64,000 bases of DNA from an uncultured Enterobacterales bacterium (GTDB taxonomy: Bacteria; Pseudomonadota; Gammaproteobacteria; Enterobacterales; CALYQQ01), in the NCBI GenBank assembly GCA_945288535.1, contig CALYQQ010000012.1:34067-98066 (forward strand), in the 5' to 3' direction. Below are positions 1-11,766 of the stretch, in pieces. How positions within the stretch are numbered: position 1 is the first letter of the stretch; each line of letters begins with the position of its first letter. The notes beneath the pieces are model-generated. The model was not told where the DNA came from. It saw only the letters and a list, made by a program, of their open reading frames with translations, and did no database searches. Position numbers and translations under genes: made by a program.

Positions 1-200
1 TAAATCCGGTTATCACACCCAATTTTAGTTAGGCCATTAACAACGACATGGGATTTTAATTCGGTTCTGGCACCGATCTCAACCTGTGAACCTACTATAC
101 AAAAAGGTCCAATAAATGCATGTTCACCTATAGTAGCACCATCTTCAACAATAGCACTAGGATGAATAAAGGCTGTTTCATCAATTTTGCTCGCTAACAT
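1..200 (-). CDS. lpxA: LpxA, UDP-N-acetylglucosamine acyltransferase (partial, N-terminal part only)
   Basis: The first 66 codons of LpxA, cut by the window edge. The enzyme transfers a hydroxyacyl chain from acyl carrier protein to UDP-GlcNAc, the first step of lipid A synthesis in the cytoplasm. The translation begins [20 protein letters not shown] and continues with hexapeptide repeats ([19 protein letters not shown]) typical of left-handed beta-helix acyltransferases. The ATG lies 2 bp after the fabZ stop codon, as expected for translational coupling in the lpxD-fabZ-lpxA operon. The rest of the gene is outside the window. Confidence 0.95.
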   Translation of the reverse strand, partial: MLASKIDETAFIHPSAIVEDGATIGEHAFIGPFCIVGSQVEIGARTELKSHVVVNGLTKIGCDNRI

Positions 201-202
201 TA

Positions 203-658
203 TTACCCCTCCTTACGACGAGCACACATCATTTCTGCTTCGCAAGCAATTTCACCATCAACTTTTGCTACACCTCGGAATCTAGCTACACCGCGACGTT
301 CTTTAATAAATTCAACTTCCATGATCATTTGGTCACCCGGCAGCACAGGACGTTTAAAGCGTGCATTATCAATAGCAGCGAAATAGTAGAGCTCGCCTGG
401 TTGAAGATCACCAACGCTTTTAAATGCAAGGATCCCTGTTGCTTGTGCCATTGCCTCCAAAATCAAAACCCCAGGAAAGATAGGCTTGCCCGGAAAATGT
501 CCTTGAAAAAAAGGCTCGTTAACTGAAACATTTTTTACTGCGCGTAAAAACTTACCTTCATCATAATCCAATACACGATCAACTAACAAGAATGGATAAC
601 GATGAGGCAGTAAAGCCAGAATTTCTTCAATATTCAGAGTACTTTTCTCGTTTGTCAA
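203..658 (-). CDS. fabZ: FabZ, 3-hydroxyacyl-ACP dehydratase
   Basis: Dehydrates beta-hydroxyacyl-ACP in fatty acid elongation and competes with LpxA for hydroxymyristoyl-ACP. The hotdog-fold signature is intact: [14 protein letters not shown] near the N-terminus, then [20 protein letters not shown] with the catalytic His and Glu. I chose the TTG codon at 658. It gives 151 residues, the E. coli length, with homology starting at once, and an AGGGTG Shine-Dalgarno lies upstream. The longer in-frame extension has a hydrophobic, unconserved N-terminus. Lies between lpxD and lpxA in the lipid A operon. Confidence 0.96.
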   Translation of the reverse strand: MTNEKSTLNIEEILALLPHRYPFLLVDRVLDYDEGKFLRAVKNVSVNEPFFQGHFPGKPIFPGVLILEAMAQATGILAFKSVGDLQPGELYYFAAIDNARFKRPVLPGDQMIMEVEFIKERRGVARFRGVAKVDGEIACEAEMMCARRKEG

Positions 659-778
659 AATATTCACCCTGTCCAATATAATTATAAAAAACAAACCTAT
701 ATTATTTCATAAAGCCCGAAAATAGAACAGGTAAAGCTTCTTTATGCAAATTAGTTAACTAAAAGAGCAACTTATTCT

Positions 779-1819
779 TTATTCGTCTGCTAATATTTGT
801 TTAGTAAGTTTGCGTTCAAGCGATTTCAGTCGCTTATTCATTTTATCAATATCCATAACTAACGCAGCCGTTTTTCGCCAAGTTTTATTAGGCTGTAACG
901 GGATGCCTGATGAATAAATGCCTGGCTCGTTAATTGGTCTCATAACCATTCCCATTCCAGTAACAACAACTTTATCAGCAATTTCCATATGACCATTGAA
1001 AACGCTGGCACCACCAATTTGGCAGTAGCGGCCTACTTTCAAACTACCGGCCATAATGACACCACCGGCAACTGCAGTATTTTCACCGATCTCAACATTA
1101 TGAGCTATTTGGCATAGATTATCGATTATCACACCATCATGAATCACAGTATCGTCAAGCGCACCACGATCTATTGCTGTACAAGCACCAATTTCAACTC
1201 GATCACCAATAATAACACGGCCTAGTTGTGGTATCTTGATCCAGTGGCCTCGATCATTTGCATATCCAAAGCCATCAGAACCAATTACAGCACCAGATTG
1301 GATTAAACAATCACAGCCAATTTGTACTCGATGATAAATGCTCACATTTGCCCAAAGACGTGTATTAGCGCCAATTGTAGTATGTTTTCCAATAAAACAA
1401 CCAGCACCAATAATAACGTTATCCGCTAATTCAACACCTGATTCGATAACACTATTCGCGCCAATTGACACGTTGCAGCCCAATTTTACGTCACTCGCAA
1501 TAACCGCTGACGGATGTATACCCTTGTCAGCCGGTGCAGGCGTACTATCTAATAATTGAGCCATATAAGCATAAGCCAAGTAAGGGTTTGCTACAACTAA
1601 TGCAGCAGTTTTACAATACGCAAGGTTTTCCTCTGTAAGTACAACCGCACTTGCATTGCAATTAGCTAGATTATCTTTATAACGATTATTCGATAAGAAA
1701 GTAATATCACCTAATTTAGCTGAGTCCATGGAAGCTATTCCAGTAATGATAATATCTTTATCACCATGTAGTGTCGCACCTAACTTGTCAGCTAATTGAC
1801 CTAAACGAATAGAATTCAT
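779..1819 (-). CDS. lpxD: LpxD, UDP-3-O-(3-hydroxymyristoyl)glucosamine N-acyltransferase
   Basis: Third enzyme of lipid A synthesis; adds the N-linked hydroxyacyl chain to UDP-3-O-acylglucosamine. 346 residues (E. coli 341). An N-terminal uridine-binding domain (residues 1-100) is followed by a long hexapeptide-repeat beta-helix with the catalytic region [14 protein letters not shown] containing the expected His-Asn (IAHNVEIG). A C-terminal helix rich in Lys/Arg ([15 protein letters not shown]) matches the family's ACP-binding helix. The start lies 3 bp after the skp stop, so it is probably translated from the same mRNA. Confidence 0.96.
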   Translation of the reverse strand: MNSIRLGQLADKLGATLHGDKDIIITGIASMDSAKLGDITFLSNNRYKDNLANCNASAVVLTEENLAYCKTAALVVANPYLAYAYMAQLLDSTPAPADKGIHPSAVIASDVKLGCNVSIGANSVIESGVELADNVIIGAGCFIGKHTTIGANTRLWANVSIYHRVQIGCDCLIQSGAVIGSDGFGYANDRGHWIKIPQLGRVIIGDRVEIGACTAIDRGALDDTVIHDGVIIDNLCQIAHNVEIGENTAVAGGVIMAGSLKVGRYCQIGGASVFNGHMEIADKVVVTGMGMVMRPINEPGIYSSGIPLQPNKTWRKTAALVMDIDKMNKRLKSLERKLTKQILADE

Positions 1820-1822
1820 TAA

Positions 1823-2311
1823 TTATTTTACCTGTTTTCTTACCGCTTCAGTAATATCTGTTGATCCATCAGCATAAGCAATAGCACTTATATCAACAAC
1901 AACAGTATAATTCTCTTTTTTCGCAACCTCTTGAACAGCCTGTTGAATTTTCGCTAGTAGTTTATTGCGTTCTTCTGCTTGGCGACGACGATTATCTTGT
2001 TCAAACGCTTCCGCTTTTTTCGCAAAGGTATTACGTTTATCATTAATTGTTTTTTCTAACGTAGTGCGATCAGCTTGTTTCATTTTAGCGCCATCTTTTT
2101 GAAGCTTTTGCATATTACTTTGCAAATCACTTTCCATTTTTTGCAATTCAGCTAGACGCCCTTTAAATTCACTCTCCAGTTGCTTAGAAATTTTTTCACG
2201 TTCTGGCATCTTTTGGAAAATATCAGCAACATTAACTACACCTACTTTAGCCTGTACACCTGTAGCTATCAACGCTAACCCTAATCCTAATGCACAAAGT
2301 AATTTTCTCAA
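1823..2311 (-). CDS. skp: Skp, periplasmic outer-membrane protein chaperone
   Basis: Trimeric jellyfish-shaped chaperone that holds unfolded outer-membrane proteins in the periplasm for BamA. 162 residues (E. coli 161). A signal peptide ends near TGVQA-KVGVVN; the rest is highly charged coiled coil (KLQKDGAKMKQADRTTLEK and similar) that forms the tentacles. The start is TTG at 2311, preceded by AGAGGA at a normal distance; no ATG fits the signal peptide. Lies between bamA and lpxD, the classical order. Confidence 0.95.
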   Translation of the reverse strand: MRKLLCALGLGLALIATGVQAKVGVVNVADIFQKMPEREKISKQLESEFKGRLAELQKMESDLQSNMQKLQKDGAKMKQADRTTLEKTINDKRNTFAKKAEAFEQDNRRRQAEERNKLLAKIQQAVQEVAKKENYTVVVDISAIAYADGSTDITEAVRKQVK

Positions 2312-2380
2312 TTTTTTATCCTCTTAAATATAAAAATGATACATCCTATCTTGATTCATCAAAACGACAAGGTGTTAGTA

Positions 2381-4771
2381 CTACCATGTTCTACCAATAT
2401 TAAACTGGAACTGTTCTGACTTATCGCCATCATAATCATCAATTGGCTGTGCATAAGAGAAGACCAAAGGTCCTAGTGGTGACATCCACTGTAATGCAAT
2501 ACCTGCTGACGTGCGAATATTATCAAACTTGCTATAATCAGGTAAATTTGGTGCTTTTTTCCATTTTGTGTCCCAAATGGTACCTGCATCAAAAAAGAGT
2601 GATGTCCGTAATGAATTTGCATATTGATCACTTACAAAAGGTGTCGGTACAATCACTTCAATACTTCCCGATACAATTGCATTTCCACCAACCGCATCAT
2701 CTGAATGTACTTGAGAACAAGAGCTAATCGTATTTGAAGTACAATCACGTAAGTAAATTGCTTTAGGGCCAATGTTATTTGATCTAAAACCGCGTAATGA
2801 AGAAATTCCACCTAAATAATAATTATCATAGAATGGCATCTCTTTGCTTCCTATACCATCGCCATATCCAACGCGCGATTTCACTAATACGACCCATTTA
2901 TGATCATTGTCTATCGGTTGATAATAGGCAGAATCAAGTGTTGCTTTATAATATTCGTTATCAGAACCAGGCACCGTTACTTTAGCATTTAAATTAATTC
3001 GACTTCCCTCTGTAGGGAAATAACCCCGGTTTAGATTATTATAAGTCCATCCTGCCGTTAAAAAGACGTCATTTGCTTTGAAACTACTATTACTATTTAA
3101 ATTATAAGGTTCACCAATTGAATTAAAATAACGCCACATTGCTAATTGTGGCTTCATTTTGGAAACATTATTATTCATATATTCCAAACCTAAACGGAAC
3201 ATATTATTTTCATTAACAGGAAAACCTAATGTGCTACCTACACCATAATTTTTGTAATCATAGTCTGACATTGAATCGCTATCGGTAGTATAATCATCAT
3301 AGAAAATACGCCCACTTAAGCTTACGCCATCAACGGTAAAATAGGGTTCTGTAACCGATAATTCGGCATAAGTACGATAATCGTTTTTAGTGCCATTAAT
3401 ACCAACATTCTTACCCGTTCCCATCCAATTATCTTGTTGTAATCCAACTTGGAAACTTAGTCCACTTTCTGTACCATAGCCTATACCAAAATTAAAGCTA
3501 CCTGTATTACGCTCTTTAACACGATAAACGATATCGACTTGATCTGGCGTACCAGGTACGCGTTGTGTCTCAACATCAACTGTTTCAAAGTAACCTGTAC
3601 GATTTAAGCGTTCTTTACCTGATTCAACTAAATCACTTCCTAGCCATGCACCTTCCATTTGTCGCATTTCGCGACGTAAAACTGCGTCTTGGCTAACAGT
3701 ATTCCCTTCAAAACGAATTTGTCGGACATAATAACGATTACCAATATCAACATTGATATATAGCTTAGCCATATCGCTATTTTTGATCATTTCCGTTTGC
3801 GTGTTTACACGCGGATAAGCATAACCAAGTTTACCTAACTCACGTTTAATTGACTCTTCAATACGGGTAATTTTACTACCACTATATAACTCACCTGGAA
3901 CAATTTGAATTAATTCTTTCAATTGGGATTCATGACCCGCTAGATTACCTTTTAATTCAGCACCGGATAATTTATATTGAGACCCTTCTGTCACATTGAT
4001 AGTAACATAAATGCCTTTTTTATCAGGTGTTAAAGCAACTTGGGTTGAGTCAATGTTAAAGTTTGCATATCCATGATCGAGATAAAAGCTACGTAATGAT
4101 TCTAAATCACCTGATAGTTTTTGTTTTTGATACTTACGATCACCAAGCAAATTCCACCAGGGCACAGAATCACGTAACTCAAATTGATCTATAAGCATTT
4201 TCGTTGAAAAAGACTTATTACCAATAATGTTTATTTGTTGAATTTCGGCAGAAGCCCCTTCTGAGAAAACAAATTTTAGATCAACACGATTATCAGGTAG
4301 CGGTGTAATTAACGCTTTTACAGAAGCATTATATTTCCCGACACTGTAATAAAAATCTTCAAGGCCCTTTTCAATTGTACCAAGCGTCGTACGATCCAAT
4401 GCTTCTCCAACGCGGATCCCAGAAGCCTCAAGATTATCTTTTAATGCGTCTTCTTTAACAGATTTATTTCCGGTAAACGTGATACTTGCGATGGTTGGAC
4501 GTTCTTTTACTACTAAGATCAGAACATTATTATCGCGAAGTACTTGAACATCGTCAAAATAGCGTGTCGCATATAATGATCGTATAATATTACTGATCTC
4601 TTTATCGTCAACCTTATCACCAACACGAATTGGCATATTTAACAATGCAGCTCCCATAGTTACACGCTGTAAACCTTGGAACTGAATGTCTCTTACGACA
4701 AACTGACCGGCGCCATATACAGTTGCACTACTCAGCAGTAGTGACAATAAAAGCAATTTCTTAGTAACCAT
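2381..4771 (-). CDS. bamA: BamA, outer-membrane protein assembly factor
   Basis: Central barrel of the BAM complex that inserts beta-barrel proteins into the outer membrane. 796 residues from the chosen ATG at 4771 (E. coli 810). Signal peptide [20 protein letters not shown], five POTRA domains (about residues 20-420), then a 16-strand barrel ending in the C-terminal aromatic signal (FNIGRTW). The lid-loop motif is LRGF rather than the usual VRGF, with the key Arg kept, and loop 6 has the conserved cysteine pair. An upstream in-frame TTG would add seven residues before the signal peptide and is less likely. Confidence 0.97.
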   Translation of the reverse strand: MVTKKLLLLSLLLSSATVYGAGQFVVRDIQFQGLQRVTMGAALLNMPIRVGDKVDDKEISNIIRSLYATRYFDDVQVLRDNNVLILVVKERPTIASITFTGNKSVKEDALKDNLEASGIRVGEALDRTTLGTIEKGLEDFYYSVGKYNASVKALITPLPDNRVDLKFVFSEGASAEIQQINIIGNKSFSTKMLIDQFELRDSVPWWNLLGDRKYQKQKLSGDLESLRSFYLDHGYANFNIDSTQVALTPDKKGIYVTINVTEGSQYKLSGAELKGNLAGHESQLKELIQIVPGELYSGSKITRIEESIKRELGKLGYAYPRVNTQTEMIKNSDMAKLYINVDIGNRYYVRQIRFEGNTVSQDAVLRREMRQMEGAWLGSDLVESGKERLNRTGYFETVDVETQRVPGTPDQVDIVYRVKERNTGSFNFGIGYGTESGLSFQVGLQQDNWMGTGKNVGINGTKNDYRTYAELSVTEPYFTVDGVSLSGRIFYDDYTTDSDSMSDYDYKNYGVGSTLGFPVNENNMFRLGLEYMNNNVSKMKPQLAMWRYFNSIGEPYNLNSNSSFKANDVFLTAGWTYNNLNRGYFPTEGSRINLNAKVTVPGSDNEYYKATLDSAYYQPIDNDHKWVVLVKSRVGYGDGIGSKEMPFYDNYYLGGISSLRGFRSNNIGPKAIYLRDCTSNTISSCSQVHSDDAVGGNAIVSGSIEVIVPTPFVSDQYANSLRTSLFFDAGTIWDTKWKKAPNLPDYSKFDNIRTSAGIALQWMSPLGPLVFSYAQPIDDYDGDKSEQFQFNIGRTW

Positions 4772-4812
4772 CGTGGTAATAAGCTCTTCCAATCAATTCT
4801 CAAACTAGACAA

Positions 4813-6207
4813 TTAGTGAGAGAAATCATTAAAAAATGAAAGTCCCATCAACAACATTAGAATAAGTAATCCCATTCGAGTACTATATTCCAGAACTTTC
4901 TCGGAAACCGGTCTACCGGTTACTTTCTCTACTATCAGAAAAATAAGATGCCCGCCATCAAGTACGGGCACAGGCAATAGGTTAATAATGCCTAAATTAA
5001 TACTAATTAATGCTAAAAAGATACAGTAGTCAACAAATCCTTTACTTGCGGCTTGTCCTGCACCTTTAGCTATAGTGACAGGTCCAGCTAGTGATTGCAA
5101 ACTACGGTTTCCGGCAAACATATGACCGATTTCTTTAAGCATTGTAAGTGATAATTGCCATGTGCGATCAGCAGCATAGCCAAGCGAAGTAAATACATCA
5201 TATTGATTTACAATACGATTCTCTGCCAAATCCAATTGATCTGGTGCAAAATAAATCCCTACAAAACCAATCTTTTTCTCATTAATCAACTTCGTTTCTG
5301 GTATGACATAAAGTACATGCTGGACATTATTACGATTTATTTCTAACTTTAATTGTTCACCAGGATGTTGTTGGATTATTTTAGCTAATTCTGCACTATC
5401 TTTCATTATTTGATCATTGATTTTTATGATCATATCACCCGAAATCAAACCTGCTTTTTGTGCCGGACTTTTATCAACAACAGCGTCTACTTTTAAGCTT
5501 GCTTTCGTTAACAGTTTTATTCCTAATGAATACAAGGGATTATCTTGTTCAGGGTTAAATGTCCAATGTTTAAGATCTAATATGATAGTTTGCGACTCGG
5601 ACATTCCTGGACTTATTACTTTAGCCGTTGCTTGATTTTTACCTTGTAATCCCATTACAGTCAACTGTAGTTTTGCCAGATCTCGGATTACAAAACCATC
5701 TAATTCGATAATTTCCATACCAGGTTTTATGCCACTTCTTTCGGCAATAGAATGAGGTATAACATCAGGAACTACCGGACGTATGCCCGGCATACCAAGC
5801 ATAAAAACTAGCCAAAAAAGGAAAATAGCGAAAATAAAATTAGCTAATGGTCCTGCTACAACAATCGCCATCCGTTGCCAGACTGATTTATTGCTCAGCA
5901 TGTAAAGCGAATCTTGCTGAGACATTTCCTCGTTATCGTTATCTTTATTATCATGCTTATCAAGCATTTTGATATAACCACCTAGCGGGATTATAGCGAT
6001 AACAAATTCAGTTCCATAGCGATCAGTTTTTTTCCATAGTGTCTTACCAAAACCTATAGAAAAACGTAAAACTTTAACACCACAACGACGTGCTACCCAA
6101 AAATGGCCAAATTCATGAACAGTAATTAATATACCGAGAGCAATAGCAAACGTTATTATTGTTCTCATCCACTCAAACAATGATGAATTAAGAAAAGAAC
6201 TTAACAT
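4813..6207 (-). CDS. rseP: RseP, site-2 zinc metalloprotease
   Basis: Inner-membrane intramembrane protease that cleaves RseA after DegS, releasing sigma-E, and clears signal-peptide remnants. 464 residues (E. coli 450). The zinc site HEFGH is in the first membrane segment and the third ligand motif PVPVLDGGHL is near the C-terminus. Two PDZ domains lie between (about residues 125-310). Just upstream of bamA, so the envelope-stress protease and the barrel assembly factor are co-oriented. A charged run (HDNKDNDNEEMSQQD) after the first membrane segment is longer than in E. coli. Confidence 0.96.
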   Translation of the reverse strand: MLSSFLNSSLFEWMRTIITFAIALGILITVHEFGHFWVARRCGVKVLRFSIGFGKTLWKKTDRYGTEFVIAIIPLGGYIKMLDKHDNKDNDNEEMSQQDSLYMLSNKSVWQRMAIVVAGPLANFIFAIFLFWLVFMLGMPGIRPVVPDVIPHSIAERSGIKPGMEIIELDGFVIRDLAKLQLTVMGLQGKNQATAKVISPGMSESQTIILDLKHWTFNPEQDNPLYSLGIKLLTKASLKVDAVVDKSPAQKAGLISGDMIIKINDQIMKDSAELAKIIQQHPGEQLKLEINRNNVQHVLYVIPETKLINEKKIGFVGIYFAPDQLDLAENRIVNQYDVFTSLGYAADRTWQLSLTMLKEIGHMFAGNRSLQSLAGPVTIAKGAGQAASKGFVDYCIFLALISINLGIINLLPVPVLDGGHLIFLIVEKVTGRPVSEKVLEYSTRMGLLILMLLMGLSFFNDFSH

Positions 6208-6221
6208 ACGAGTATCGCATC

Positions 6222-7082
6222 CTATAATGATGAATTAAACACTAATAACATCAATCCGGCAAATACGGGAATAGCCGCAGTTAAACTATCAAGTCTATCC
6301 ATAATTCCACCATGCCCTGGAATCAAGTGACTACTATCTTTGATACCCGCTTGTCGTTTGAACATACTCTCACATAAGTCACCAAAAATAGAGGCGATAA
6401 CAGCAAGAACAGAACATACTAGTAATATCGGTAAAGCAACAGGTAATTTAATAAAATAACCAAATAAACAAGCAATTAACGCCGCCGTTAATACACCGCC
6501 TATAGCTCCTTCCCATGTTTTACCAGGTGATACATTGGGTGCAAGCTTATGTTTACCGAATAGCCGCCCAAATGTATAGGCCCCTGTATCAGCGCCCCAC
6601 ACTAGCAACATAACATAAAGCATCCACCATCCTCCCATATGAGGACCTTGGCGCCCACCGAATTCTTGTATAACTAGTAGACCAAAAAAGAAAGGAACAA
6701 GTGTTAACAAGCCAAATAAAAAACGCATAAAAAAGCGATCACACCAAATTAATGCTGAATTGGGGTAGCTGATTACTAAAGCAATAGCCACAATCCACCA
6801 GCCAAGCGATAATAATAACGAAATTTGGACAATGGGTGAATTAATCAATACGGGTGAGCGATGAGCCTGATGATATAATAAATAAAGAAACGCACCATAC
6901 ACAAGTGCAATTATAATTCGTTCTAATTGTCGGTTTATTCCTGCAAACTGCGCCCATTCCCATGCACCAAGTAAACATATTACGCCAATAGCTAACGCAA
7001 ACATTTCTGGAGAAAGTAAAAAAAGTGCTGCAATAACAGCAGGTATCATGACTAAAGCTGATAAAATACGATATATTAACAA
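6222..7082 (-). CDS. cdsA: CdsA, phosphatidate cytidylyltransferase
   Basis: Makes CDP-diacylglycerol from phosphatidic acid and CTP, the branch point for phosphatidylethanolamine and cardiolipin. 286 residues, about eight hydrophobic segments. The family signature is complete near the C-terminus: KRQAGIKDSSHLIPGHGG followed by IMDRLDSL, with the catalytic aspartates. Start is TTG at 7082; an AGGAG sequence sits 5 nt upstream and the protein begins MLIYRILSA like E. coli CdsA. Follows uppS by 27 bp. Confidence 0.95.
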   Translation of the reverse strand: MLIYRILSALVMIPAVIAALFLLSPEMFALAIGVICLLGAWEWAQFAGINRQLERIIIALVYGAFLYLLYHQAHRSPVLINSPIVQISLLLSLGWWIVAIALVISYPNSALIWCDRFFMRFLFGLLTLVPFFFGLLVIQEFGGRQGPHMGGWWMLYVMLLVWGADTGAYTFGRLFGKHKLAPNVSPGKTWEGAIGGVLTAALIACLFGYFIKLPVALPILLVCSVLAVIASIFGDLCESMFKRQAGIKDSSHLIPGHGGIMDRLDSLTAAIPVFAGLMLLVFNSSL

Positions 7083-7109
7083 AGTAACTCCTGTTTAATC
7101 TAATATAAC

Positions 7110-7847
7110 CTATTCAGTACCACCAAAACGACGCTCTCGTTGAGAAAAAGAAATTAATGCTTTTTCAAAATCTTGTTCAGTAAAATCTGGCCAGAGAACA
7201 TCTGTAAAATAAAGTTCAGCATAGGCTATTTGCCATAACAAATAATTACTTATTCGATATTCACCACCTGTTCTAATTAATAAGTCTACAGTGGGTAATG
7301 CCGATAAACATACTTGTTGTGAAAATAACTCTTCTGAAATATCTTTTGGTGCTAATTGATGTTGCTGAACTTTTTCTGCTAAAATTTGAGTGGCTTGAAC
7401 AATATCCCAGCGACCTCCGTAATTTGCTGCAATATTGAGTACTAGACCACTATTTTTTTCTGTTAATTTTTCTGCTCGCCTTATTTTTTCTTGTAACTTT
7501 TTACTGAAACGAGACGTATCACCGATGATATGTAAAGAAACATTATATTTATGAATGATCTTTACTTCTCTATCTAGCGCAAACATAAATAATTCCATTA
7601 GCGCCGAGACTTCTTGTTCTGGGCGACGCCAATTCTCACTACTAAAAGCATAAAGGGTAAGTACTTCTATCTGTTGTGAGACAGCAAAACGAACAGCTTG
7701 TTTAACAGCTTTAACACCTGCTTTATGACCAGAAATGCGGAATTTACCAAACTGTTTAGCCCATCGACCATTACCATCCATAATAATAGCAACATGACGA
7801 GGCTTTGTGCTTAAAAAAGCATTTTTAGGAACTTCCGCAGGCAGCAT
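7110..7847 (-). CDS. uppS: UppS, undecaprenyl diphosphate synthase
   Basis: Cis-prenyltransferase that elongates farnesyl diphosphate to C55 undecaprenyl diphosphate, the lipid carrier for peptidoglycan and O-antigen. 245 residues. Catalytic motif [11 protein letters not shown] with the essential Asp; SSENWRRP and [15 protein letters not shown] bind the isopentenyl diphosphate substrate. First gene of the uppS-cdsA-rseP-bamA-skp-lpxD-fabZ-lpxA string. About 180 bp separates it from dxr, so it may have its own promoter; a TATAAT lies about 30-40 nt upstream of the start but I see no good -35 box. Confidence 0.96.
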   Translation of the reverse strand: MLPAEVPKNAFLSTKPRHVAIIMDGNGRWAKQFGKFRISGHKAGVKAVKQAVRFAVSQQIEVLTLYAFSSENWRRPEQEVSALMELFMFALDREVKIIHKYNVSLHIIGDTSRFSKKLQEKIRRAEKLTEKNSGLVLNIAANYGGRWDIVQATQILAEKVQQHQLAPKDISEELFSQQVCLSALPTVDLLIRTGGEYRISNYLLWQIAYAELYFTDVLWPDFTEQDFEKALISFSQRERRFGGTE

Positions 7848-8029
7848 AATTATGAATTATTCCTTTATTGCTGATTTCAATTATAAAAGTATAAAGTCTA
7901 AATTAAAAACGATAAATGAATAAATAACTCCAACTATAATGATTAACTATCAAGTGATAGTAATAAAATCAGTATTAAGTGTTAATCTTAATAATAACAC
8001 TTCATGTTATCAGTAACAAATTACGTCTT

Positions 8030-9232
8030 TTAATTTAAACTCGAATAGAAAGAAAGGTGTTTTATTGCTTGGCATCTTGCCCAGTTATCTATTTCTAATA
8101 TATCTTCAACCGTTTTTGGTTCTGGAAATGATAAAGTTTGCAATATTTCATTATTTATAGCTGAAATTTCATTAAATTTTAGCCGATAATTTAAAAATGC
8201 GTCAACGGCAACTTCATTAGCCGCATTTAATGCTGTTGTAGCGACTTGACCGGCTTGACTCGCATTTATCGCTAATTTTAAACAAGGATAACGTACAAAA
8301 TCGGGTGCCATAAAGGTTAATGATGATAATTGAGTAAAATCAAGTGGTTTCGAACCAGATGCAATTCGTTCTGGATAGGCCATACAATGGGCTATTGGGG
8401 TACGCATATCAGGTGACCCTAACTGTGCAATTATACTGCCGTCAACGTATCTTACCATAGAGTGAATAACTGATTGTGGATGAATTAGCACTTCCATTTG
8501 CTCGGGTGCAGCGTTAAATAGCCAACGTGCTTCGATATACTCAAGCCCTTTATTCATCATTGTTGCCGAATCCACAGAAATTTTACGTCCCATTGCCCAG
8601 TTTGGATGCGTGCAGGCCTGCTCTGGTGTAACATTAGCTAATGTATCTAATTTCATATTCCTGAATGGACCACCCGATCCAGTTAATAAAATTGATTTAA
8701 TACCATGCTCAGCTAAATTTGCATAGCCTAATTGCTGTTGTACTGCTTCGGGCAGACTTTGATATATTGCATTATGTTCACTATCTATCGGCAATAAACG
8801 AGCACCATACTCTTGAACAGCTTGCATAAAAATATGCCCACATGTTACAAGCGATTCTTTATTAGCAAGTAAAATCTGTTTACCTGCTTTTATTGCCGCC
8901 ATTGTCGGCAATAATCCGGCTACGCCTACTATTGCCGCCATAACTTGATCAACATCGTGTTCGGCTACTAACTGACAGGCTGCTTGTTCACCACTTAAAA
9001 CATCTACAGGACTTCCTTGTGCTTTTAAGCGATTTCGTAAAGCAGTAGCAGCAATTTTATCTGTCATTACGGCATAACGAGGACGAAACTCTATACACTG
9101 TTCAACCATAATATCAACATTCTTATTTGCGACTAATGTATGAACACAAAAAGACCGGGGATTATTACGAATGATCGTTAACGTACTACGACCAATAGAT
9201 CCAGTTGAACCAAGGATTGCCAGTGTTTTCAT
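8030..9232 (-). CDS. dxr: Dxr, 1-deoxy-D-xylulose 5-phosphate reductoisomerase
   Basis: NADPH-dependent conversion of DXP to MEP, the committed step of non-mevalonate isoprenoid synthesis, which feeds the adjacent UppS. 400 residues from the ATG at 9232, which has AAGGAAT just upstream; an earlier in-frame start would add eight residues before the nucleotide-binding motif. Rossmann motif [13 protein letters not shown] at the N-terminus, metal-binding region [15 protein letters not shown], and active-site loop [20 protein letters not shown] are all intact. Separated from frr by a strong hairpin terminator. Confidence 0.96.
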   Translation of the reverse strand: MKTLAILGSTGSIGRSTLTIIRNNPRSFCVHTLVANKNVDIMVEQCIEFRPRYAVMTDKIAATALRNRLKAQGSPVDVLSGEQAACQLVAEHDVDQVMAAIVGVAGLLPTMAAIKAGKQILLANKESLVTCGHIFMQAVQEYGARLLPIDSEHNAIYQSLPEAVQQQLGYANLAEHGIKSILLTGSGGPFRNMKLDTLANVTPEQACTHPNWAMGRKISVDSATMMNKGLEYIEARWLFNAAPEQMEVLIHPQSVIHSMVRYVDGSIIAQLGSPDMRTPIAHCMAYPERIASGSKPLDFTQLSSLTFMAPDFVRYPCLKLAINASQAGQVATTALNAANEVAVDAFLNYRLKFNEISAINNEILQTLSFPEPKTVEDILEIDNWARCQAIKHLSFYSSLN

Positions 9233-9298
9233 TATATTCCTTATATAATCCGTCATCTTAGTAGCACGTAAGCTATATCAAGATGTTATATAGATATA

Positions 9299-9333
9299 AA
9301 GTAAAAGCGTCGCCTTTTGCGACGCTTTTACTT
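9299..9333 (-). terminator. Hairpin terminator between frr and dxr
   Basis: A 15-bp perfect inverted repeat (arms 9299-9313 and 9319-9333, containing AAAGCGTCGC / GCGACGCTTT) with a 5-nt loop, just after the frr stop. Both flanks are A/T-rich, so it could work in either direction. It probably ends or attenuates the frr transcript before dxr. Confidence 0.8.
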
Positions 9334-9345
9334 CATTATATAGAG

Positions 9346-9903
9346 TTAGAACGCCATTAATTCTTGTTCTTTATCCGCTAAAATTACATCAAGTTTCTTT
9401 ATTTCACTGTCGGTCAACTTTTGAATATCATCTTGTGCTTTGCGCTCTTCATCCTCACTGATAGTTTTATCTTTTAGCAAGGATTTCAATTTATCATTAG
9501 CATCACGTCTGACATTACGTATAGATACACGACCATTCTCAGCTTCCGCTCGTACCAACTTAGTCAATTCTTTACGGCGCTCCTCTGTTAATGGAGGCAA
9601 TGGTACGCGGATCACTGTGCCTGCTGATGCCGGATTTAATCCTAGATCAGACGTCATAATAGCTTTTTCTACAGCAGCACTTAATGTCCTATCAAATACG
9701 GTAATCGCTAGTGTACGAGAGTCCTCCGCAACAACATTAGCCACCTGACGTAATGGTGTTGCACTACCATAATATTCAACCTGAATTCCATCAAGCAAGC
9801 TTGGATGAGCACGTCCAGTACGTATTTTAGCTATATGAGTTTTGAACACCTCAATACATTTATCCATACGAATTTGAGCGTCTTTTTTGATATCGTTAAT
9901 CAC
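9346..9903 (-). CDS. frr: Frr, ribosome recycling factor
   Basis: Splits post-termination ribosomes together with EF-G. I placed the start at GTG 9903, preceded by AGAGG; this gives 185 residues, the E. coli length, starting [16 protein letters not shown]. The conserved core [21 protein letters not shown] and the C-terminal helical hairpin ([17 protein letters not shown]) are present. The apparent upstream extension does not resemble the family. Sits in the standard rpsB-tsf-pyrH-frr order. Confidence 0.96.
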   Translation of the reverse strand: MINDIKKDAQIRMDKCIEVFKTHIAKIRTGRAHPSLLDGIQVEYYGSATPLRQVANVVAEDSRTLAITVFDRTLSAAVEKAIMTSDLGLNPASAGTVIRVPLPPLTEERRKELTKLVRAEAENGRVSIRNVRRDANDKLKSLLKDKTISEDEERKAQDDIQKLTDSEIKKLDVILADKEQELMAF

Positions 9904-10050
9904 TTGAACCTCTTTCTCTATTAATCGATAGGTAGCAGGCGCATATGTCTGCAATATTAATTAGTTATTATTATTTATCTATGCGACAGTTTAAACATTT
10001 TTTCTGACAAAATGCTACTATTGTTTGTCTGCTTGTCCTGACTAAATCGA

Positions 10051-10773
10051 TCAGTTTATTAATGTCCCTTCAGCCTCACCCATTACAACGCGACGTAATG
10101 CGCCTGCTTTATTCATATTAAAAACACGAATAGGCAATTGATGATCACGTGCTAATGTAAAAGCAGCTAGGTCCATCACTTTCAATTCTTTTTCCAATAC
10201 ATCTTGATAACTTAATGCGTCATAAAGTGTCGCTTGTGGATTTCTTACTGGATCTTCAGAAAAGACACCGTCCACTTTTGTTGCTTTTAATACGATATCT
10301 GCTTCAATTTCGATACCACGTAAACAAGCAGCTGAATCAGTGGTAAAAAAAGGATTTCCTGTACCCGCCGAGAATATAACAACTTTGCCACTACGTAACA
10401 AACTTATAGCTTCAGCCCAACTATAATCATCGCAAACACCATTTAATGGGATTGCTGACATTAAACGTGCATTAACATAAGCACGGTGTAATGCATCACG
10501 CATTGCTAAACCATTCATAACGGTTGCTAGCATACCCATATGATCGCCAACAACACGGTTCATACCTGCTTTGGCTAAACCTGCACCGCGGAAAAGATTG
10601 CCACCGCCGATAACCATACCGACTTGAACACCCAGTTCAACCAATTCTTTAATTTCCTGAGCCATCCGTTCTAATACGGCAGGATCAATACCAAATCCTT
10701 CTGAACCTTGTAACGCTTCACCACTTAACTTGAGTAATATACGTTGATATACCGGTTTCGCATTAGTTGCCAT
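10051..10773 (-). CDS. pyrH: PyrH, uridylate kinase
   Basis: Hexameric UMP kinase of the amino acid kinase fold, essential for pyrimidine nucleotide supply. 240 residues (E. coli 241). Motifs: [13 protein letters not shown] (phosphate-binding Lys and Gly loop), [12 protein letters not shown] (UMP site), and the ATP-binding [16 protein letters not shown] start with conserved N-terminus. Lies between tsf and frr with a terminator hairpin upstream, at the usual place. Confidence 0.96.
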   Translation of the reverse strand: MATNAKPVYQRILLKLSGEALQGSEGFGIDPAVLERMAQEIKELVELGVQVGMVIGGGNLFRGAGLAKAGMNRVVGDHMGMLATVMNGLAMRDALHRAYVNARLMSAIPLNGVCDDYSWAEAISLLRSGKVVIFSAGTGNPFFTTDSAACLRGIEIEADIVLKATKVDGVFSEDPVRNPQATLYDALSYQDVLEKELKVMDLAAFTLARDHQLPIRVFNMNKAGALRRVVMGEAEGTLIN

Positions 10774-10833
10774 GATTTTAATTCCTAATACATACTCATT
10801 ATGTTGACGAGTTAAGTGTAATTATTTACAGAC

Positions 10834-10860
10834 AAAAAGAACCGCCTTTCGGCGGCTCTT
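10834..10860 (-). terminator. Terminator/attenuator between tsf and pyrH
   Basis: Read on the minus strand: an 8-bp GC-rich stem (GAGCCGCC / GGCGGTTC, one wobble) with a GAAA tetraloop followed by TTTTTG. Located just after the tsf stop; probably terminates most rpsB-tsf transcripts. Confidence 0.85.
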
Positions 10861-10869
10861 ATATAATGA

Positions 10870-11727
10870 TTAGGCTTGTTTAGAAATCGCCGCAACTTCA
10901 GCAGCAAAATCAACTTCAGCTTTTTCGATACCTTCACCTACTTCAAAACGGATGAAGTTATTTACATCAGCATTTTTCTCTTTCAATAAAGTACCCACAG
11001 TTTTACTTGGATCCATAACGAAAGGTTGGCCTGTCAAGGAAACTTCACCTGTGAATTTACGCATACGGCCTTCAACCATTTTTTCTGCGATTTCACGAGG
11101 TTTACCTGATTGCATAGCGATCTCAATTTGAATTTTATGCTCACGTTCAACAACTTCAGCTGGAACATCTTCAGGTTTCACATACTCTGGTTTGCTTGCT
11201 GCAATATGCATAGCCAATTGCTTAAGTAATTCATCATCAGCATTGCTACCAGCAACTAACACACCAATACGCGCACCATGTTGGTAATTACCAATGTTGT
11301 CACCTTCGAGTGCAGCCACACGACGGATATTGATATTTTCCCCAATTTTGGCGACTAATGCTGTACGTTGTTCTTCAAATTTTGCTTTTAATGCATCAAT
11401 ATCAGTAAGACGTTCAGCTAAAACGGTATCAATAACAGCATTACCAAATGCAATAAAACCTGCGTCTTTAGCTACAAAGTCAGTTTCGCAGTTTAATTCA
11501 ACGACTACGCCAAATTTACCATTAGCAGCAATCTTAGTTAAAATAATACCTTCAGCCGCAACACGACCTGCTTTTTTCGCTGCTTTAGCCTGACCAGACT
11601 TCCGCATATTATCAATAGCTAATTCAATATCGCCATTTGCTTCAACCAGTGCTTTTTTGCACTCCATCATACCTGCGCCAGTACGCTCGCGCAGTTCTTT
11701 TACCAAAGCAGCAGTAATTTGAGCCAT
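10870..11727 (-). CDS. tsf: Elongation factor Ts
   Basis: Guanine-nucleotide exchange factor that regenerates EF-Tu-GTP. 285 residues (E. coli 283). N-terminal UBA-like domain [21 protein letters not shown] with the TGAGMM signature, then the core containing [11 protein letters not shown] that contacts EF-Tu. Directly downstream of rpsB with an attenuator hairpin between them, so it depends on the rpsB promoter. Confidence 0.97.
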   Translation of the reverse strand: MAQITAALVKELRERTGAGMMECKKALVEANGDIELAIDNMRKSGQAKAAKKAGRVAAEGIILTKIAANGKFGVVVELNCETDFVAKDAGFIAFGNAVIDTVLAERLTDIDALKAKFEEQRTALVAKIGENINIRRVAALEGDNIGNYQHGARIGVLVAGSNADDELLKQLAMHIAASKPEYVKPEDVPAEVVEREHKIQIEIAMQSGKPREIAEKMVEGRMRKFTGEVSLTGQPFVMDPSKTVGTLLKEKNADVNNFIRFEVGEGIEKAEVDFAAEVAAISKQA

Positions 11728-11766
11728 TCTTTGTTTCCTCGGTTTATCTCACGACGGGAGACCAGT